A stretch of DNA of 44,078 nucleotides, taken from positions 1 to 44,078 of the forward strand of contig NZ_LNTY01000026.1 in assembly GCF_001559595.1 (NCBI RefSeq), read 5' to 3'. This document shows positions 44,003-44,078 of this stretch, piece after piece. Every line of letters starts with the position of its first letter. Position 1 is the first letter of the stretch. Made by a program: the position numbers and the translations under genes. Source of the DNA: Enterovibrio coralii. Its GTDB lineage: Bacteria > Pseudomonadota > Gammaproteobacteria > Enterobacterales > Vibrionaceae. Under the pieces are notes generated by a model, which saw only the letters and a list, made by a program, of their open reading frames with translations, searched no databases and had not been told where the DNA came from.

Positions 44003-44030
44003 TTGACTAGATCACGTGAATCCGTAGAAT
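44003..44030 (+). promoter_or_regulatory. Stable-RNA-type promoter at the window end
   Basis: TTGACT (44003-44008) and TAGAAT (44025-44030) stand 16 bases apart and are followed by GCGC, the GC-rich discriminator typical of stringently controlled tRNA and rRNA promoters. The 48 bases that remain show no gene, so a tRNA or rRNA operon probably begins just outside the window. Confidence 0.7.
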
Positions 44031-44078
44031 GCGCACCGTACCGCAGCGGAAGGCAACTTACTCAAGCGGAACTGGAAA

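Noticed and set aside
1..44078. CRISPR array, toxin-antitoxin pair, prophage or known defence system
   Set aside because: No regularly spaced repeats, cas genes, phage structural genes or recognised toxin-antitoxin domains were found on either strand.

Overview
The window looks like chromosomal DNA of a marine gammaproteobacterium of the family Vibrionaceae. The reasons are a complete norspermidine operon of the Vibrio type (fused dat-ddc, carboxynorspermidine dehydrogenase, nspC), guaC, a secreted GH19 chitinase with chitin-binding modules, a GlyGly-CTERM-like protein tail and an ERIC-like miniature repeat. Genus is not resolved; an Enterovibrio/Grimontia/Photobacterium-like organism is a guess.

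Layout. 1-7 kb: tRNA-Leu, then about 6 kb of poorly coding, partly AT-rich accessory DNA. It holds a decayed gene, a broken outer-membrane barrel behind a YgiW-like OB-fold gene, a GNAT-like gene with a partial downstream copy of its 3' end, several orphan small membrane proteins and a SYLF-domain lipoprotein. 7.4-13.3 kb: a leader rich in hairpins, then the norspermidine operon. 13.4-18.1 kb: a PspB-like peptide, AlkD glycosylase, chitinase and guaC with a promoter that runs straight into a terminator. 18.2-27 kb: a lipoprotein, a Tat-exported amidase with its AraC neighbour, a protein built almost only of RTX repeats, a divergent XRE regulator and a VIT/vWA surface protein. 27-34 kb: a broken SDR, an unknown membrane protein, a two-component system (kinase frameshifted) and a divergent TakP-like TRAP transporter, with three TACGTA boxes between them. 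34-40.5 kb: a Lon-like protease, a 3-hydroxybutyrate dehydrogenase-like SDR, a DUF808 protein, L-threonine aldolase and a TauE/SafE permease. 40.5-44 kb: potD (frameshifted) with an ERIC-like element in its leader, a PuuB-like oxidase, an AlkB-like dioxygenase and, at the edge, a stable-RNA-type promoter.

How the genes relate. Polyamines recur: norspermidine synthesis, a PotD binding protein and a PuuB-like oxidase. The TRAP transporter is probably controlled by the adjacent kinase and NarL-type regulator. AlkD and AlkB are two unlinked alkylation-repair genes.

A striking global feature is that at least six otherwise good genes (OMP, SDR, histidine kinase, potD, PuuB-like, alkB-like) are each broken by exactly one missing base, usually in a 2-4 base homopolymer. 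Restoring one base gives a full-length family member every time. Two of these losses also create a false 588-residue fusion of the oxidase with AlkB that reads through a terminator. This points to systematic sequencing or assembly deletions rather than real gene decay. No CRISPR array, integrase or complete insertion sequence was seen. I found no multi-gene system that I can call clearly new; the best leads are the structured leaders of the norspermidine operon and guaC, the three-box operator and the AT-rich orphan cluster.
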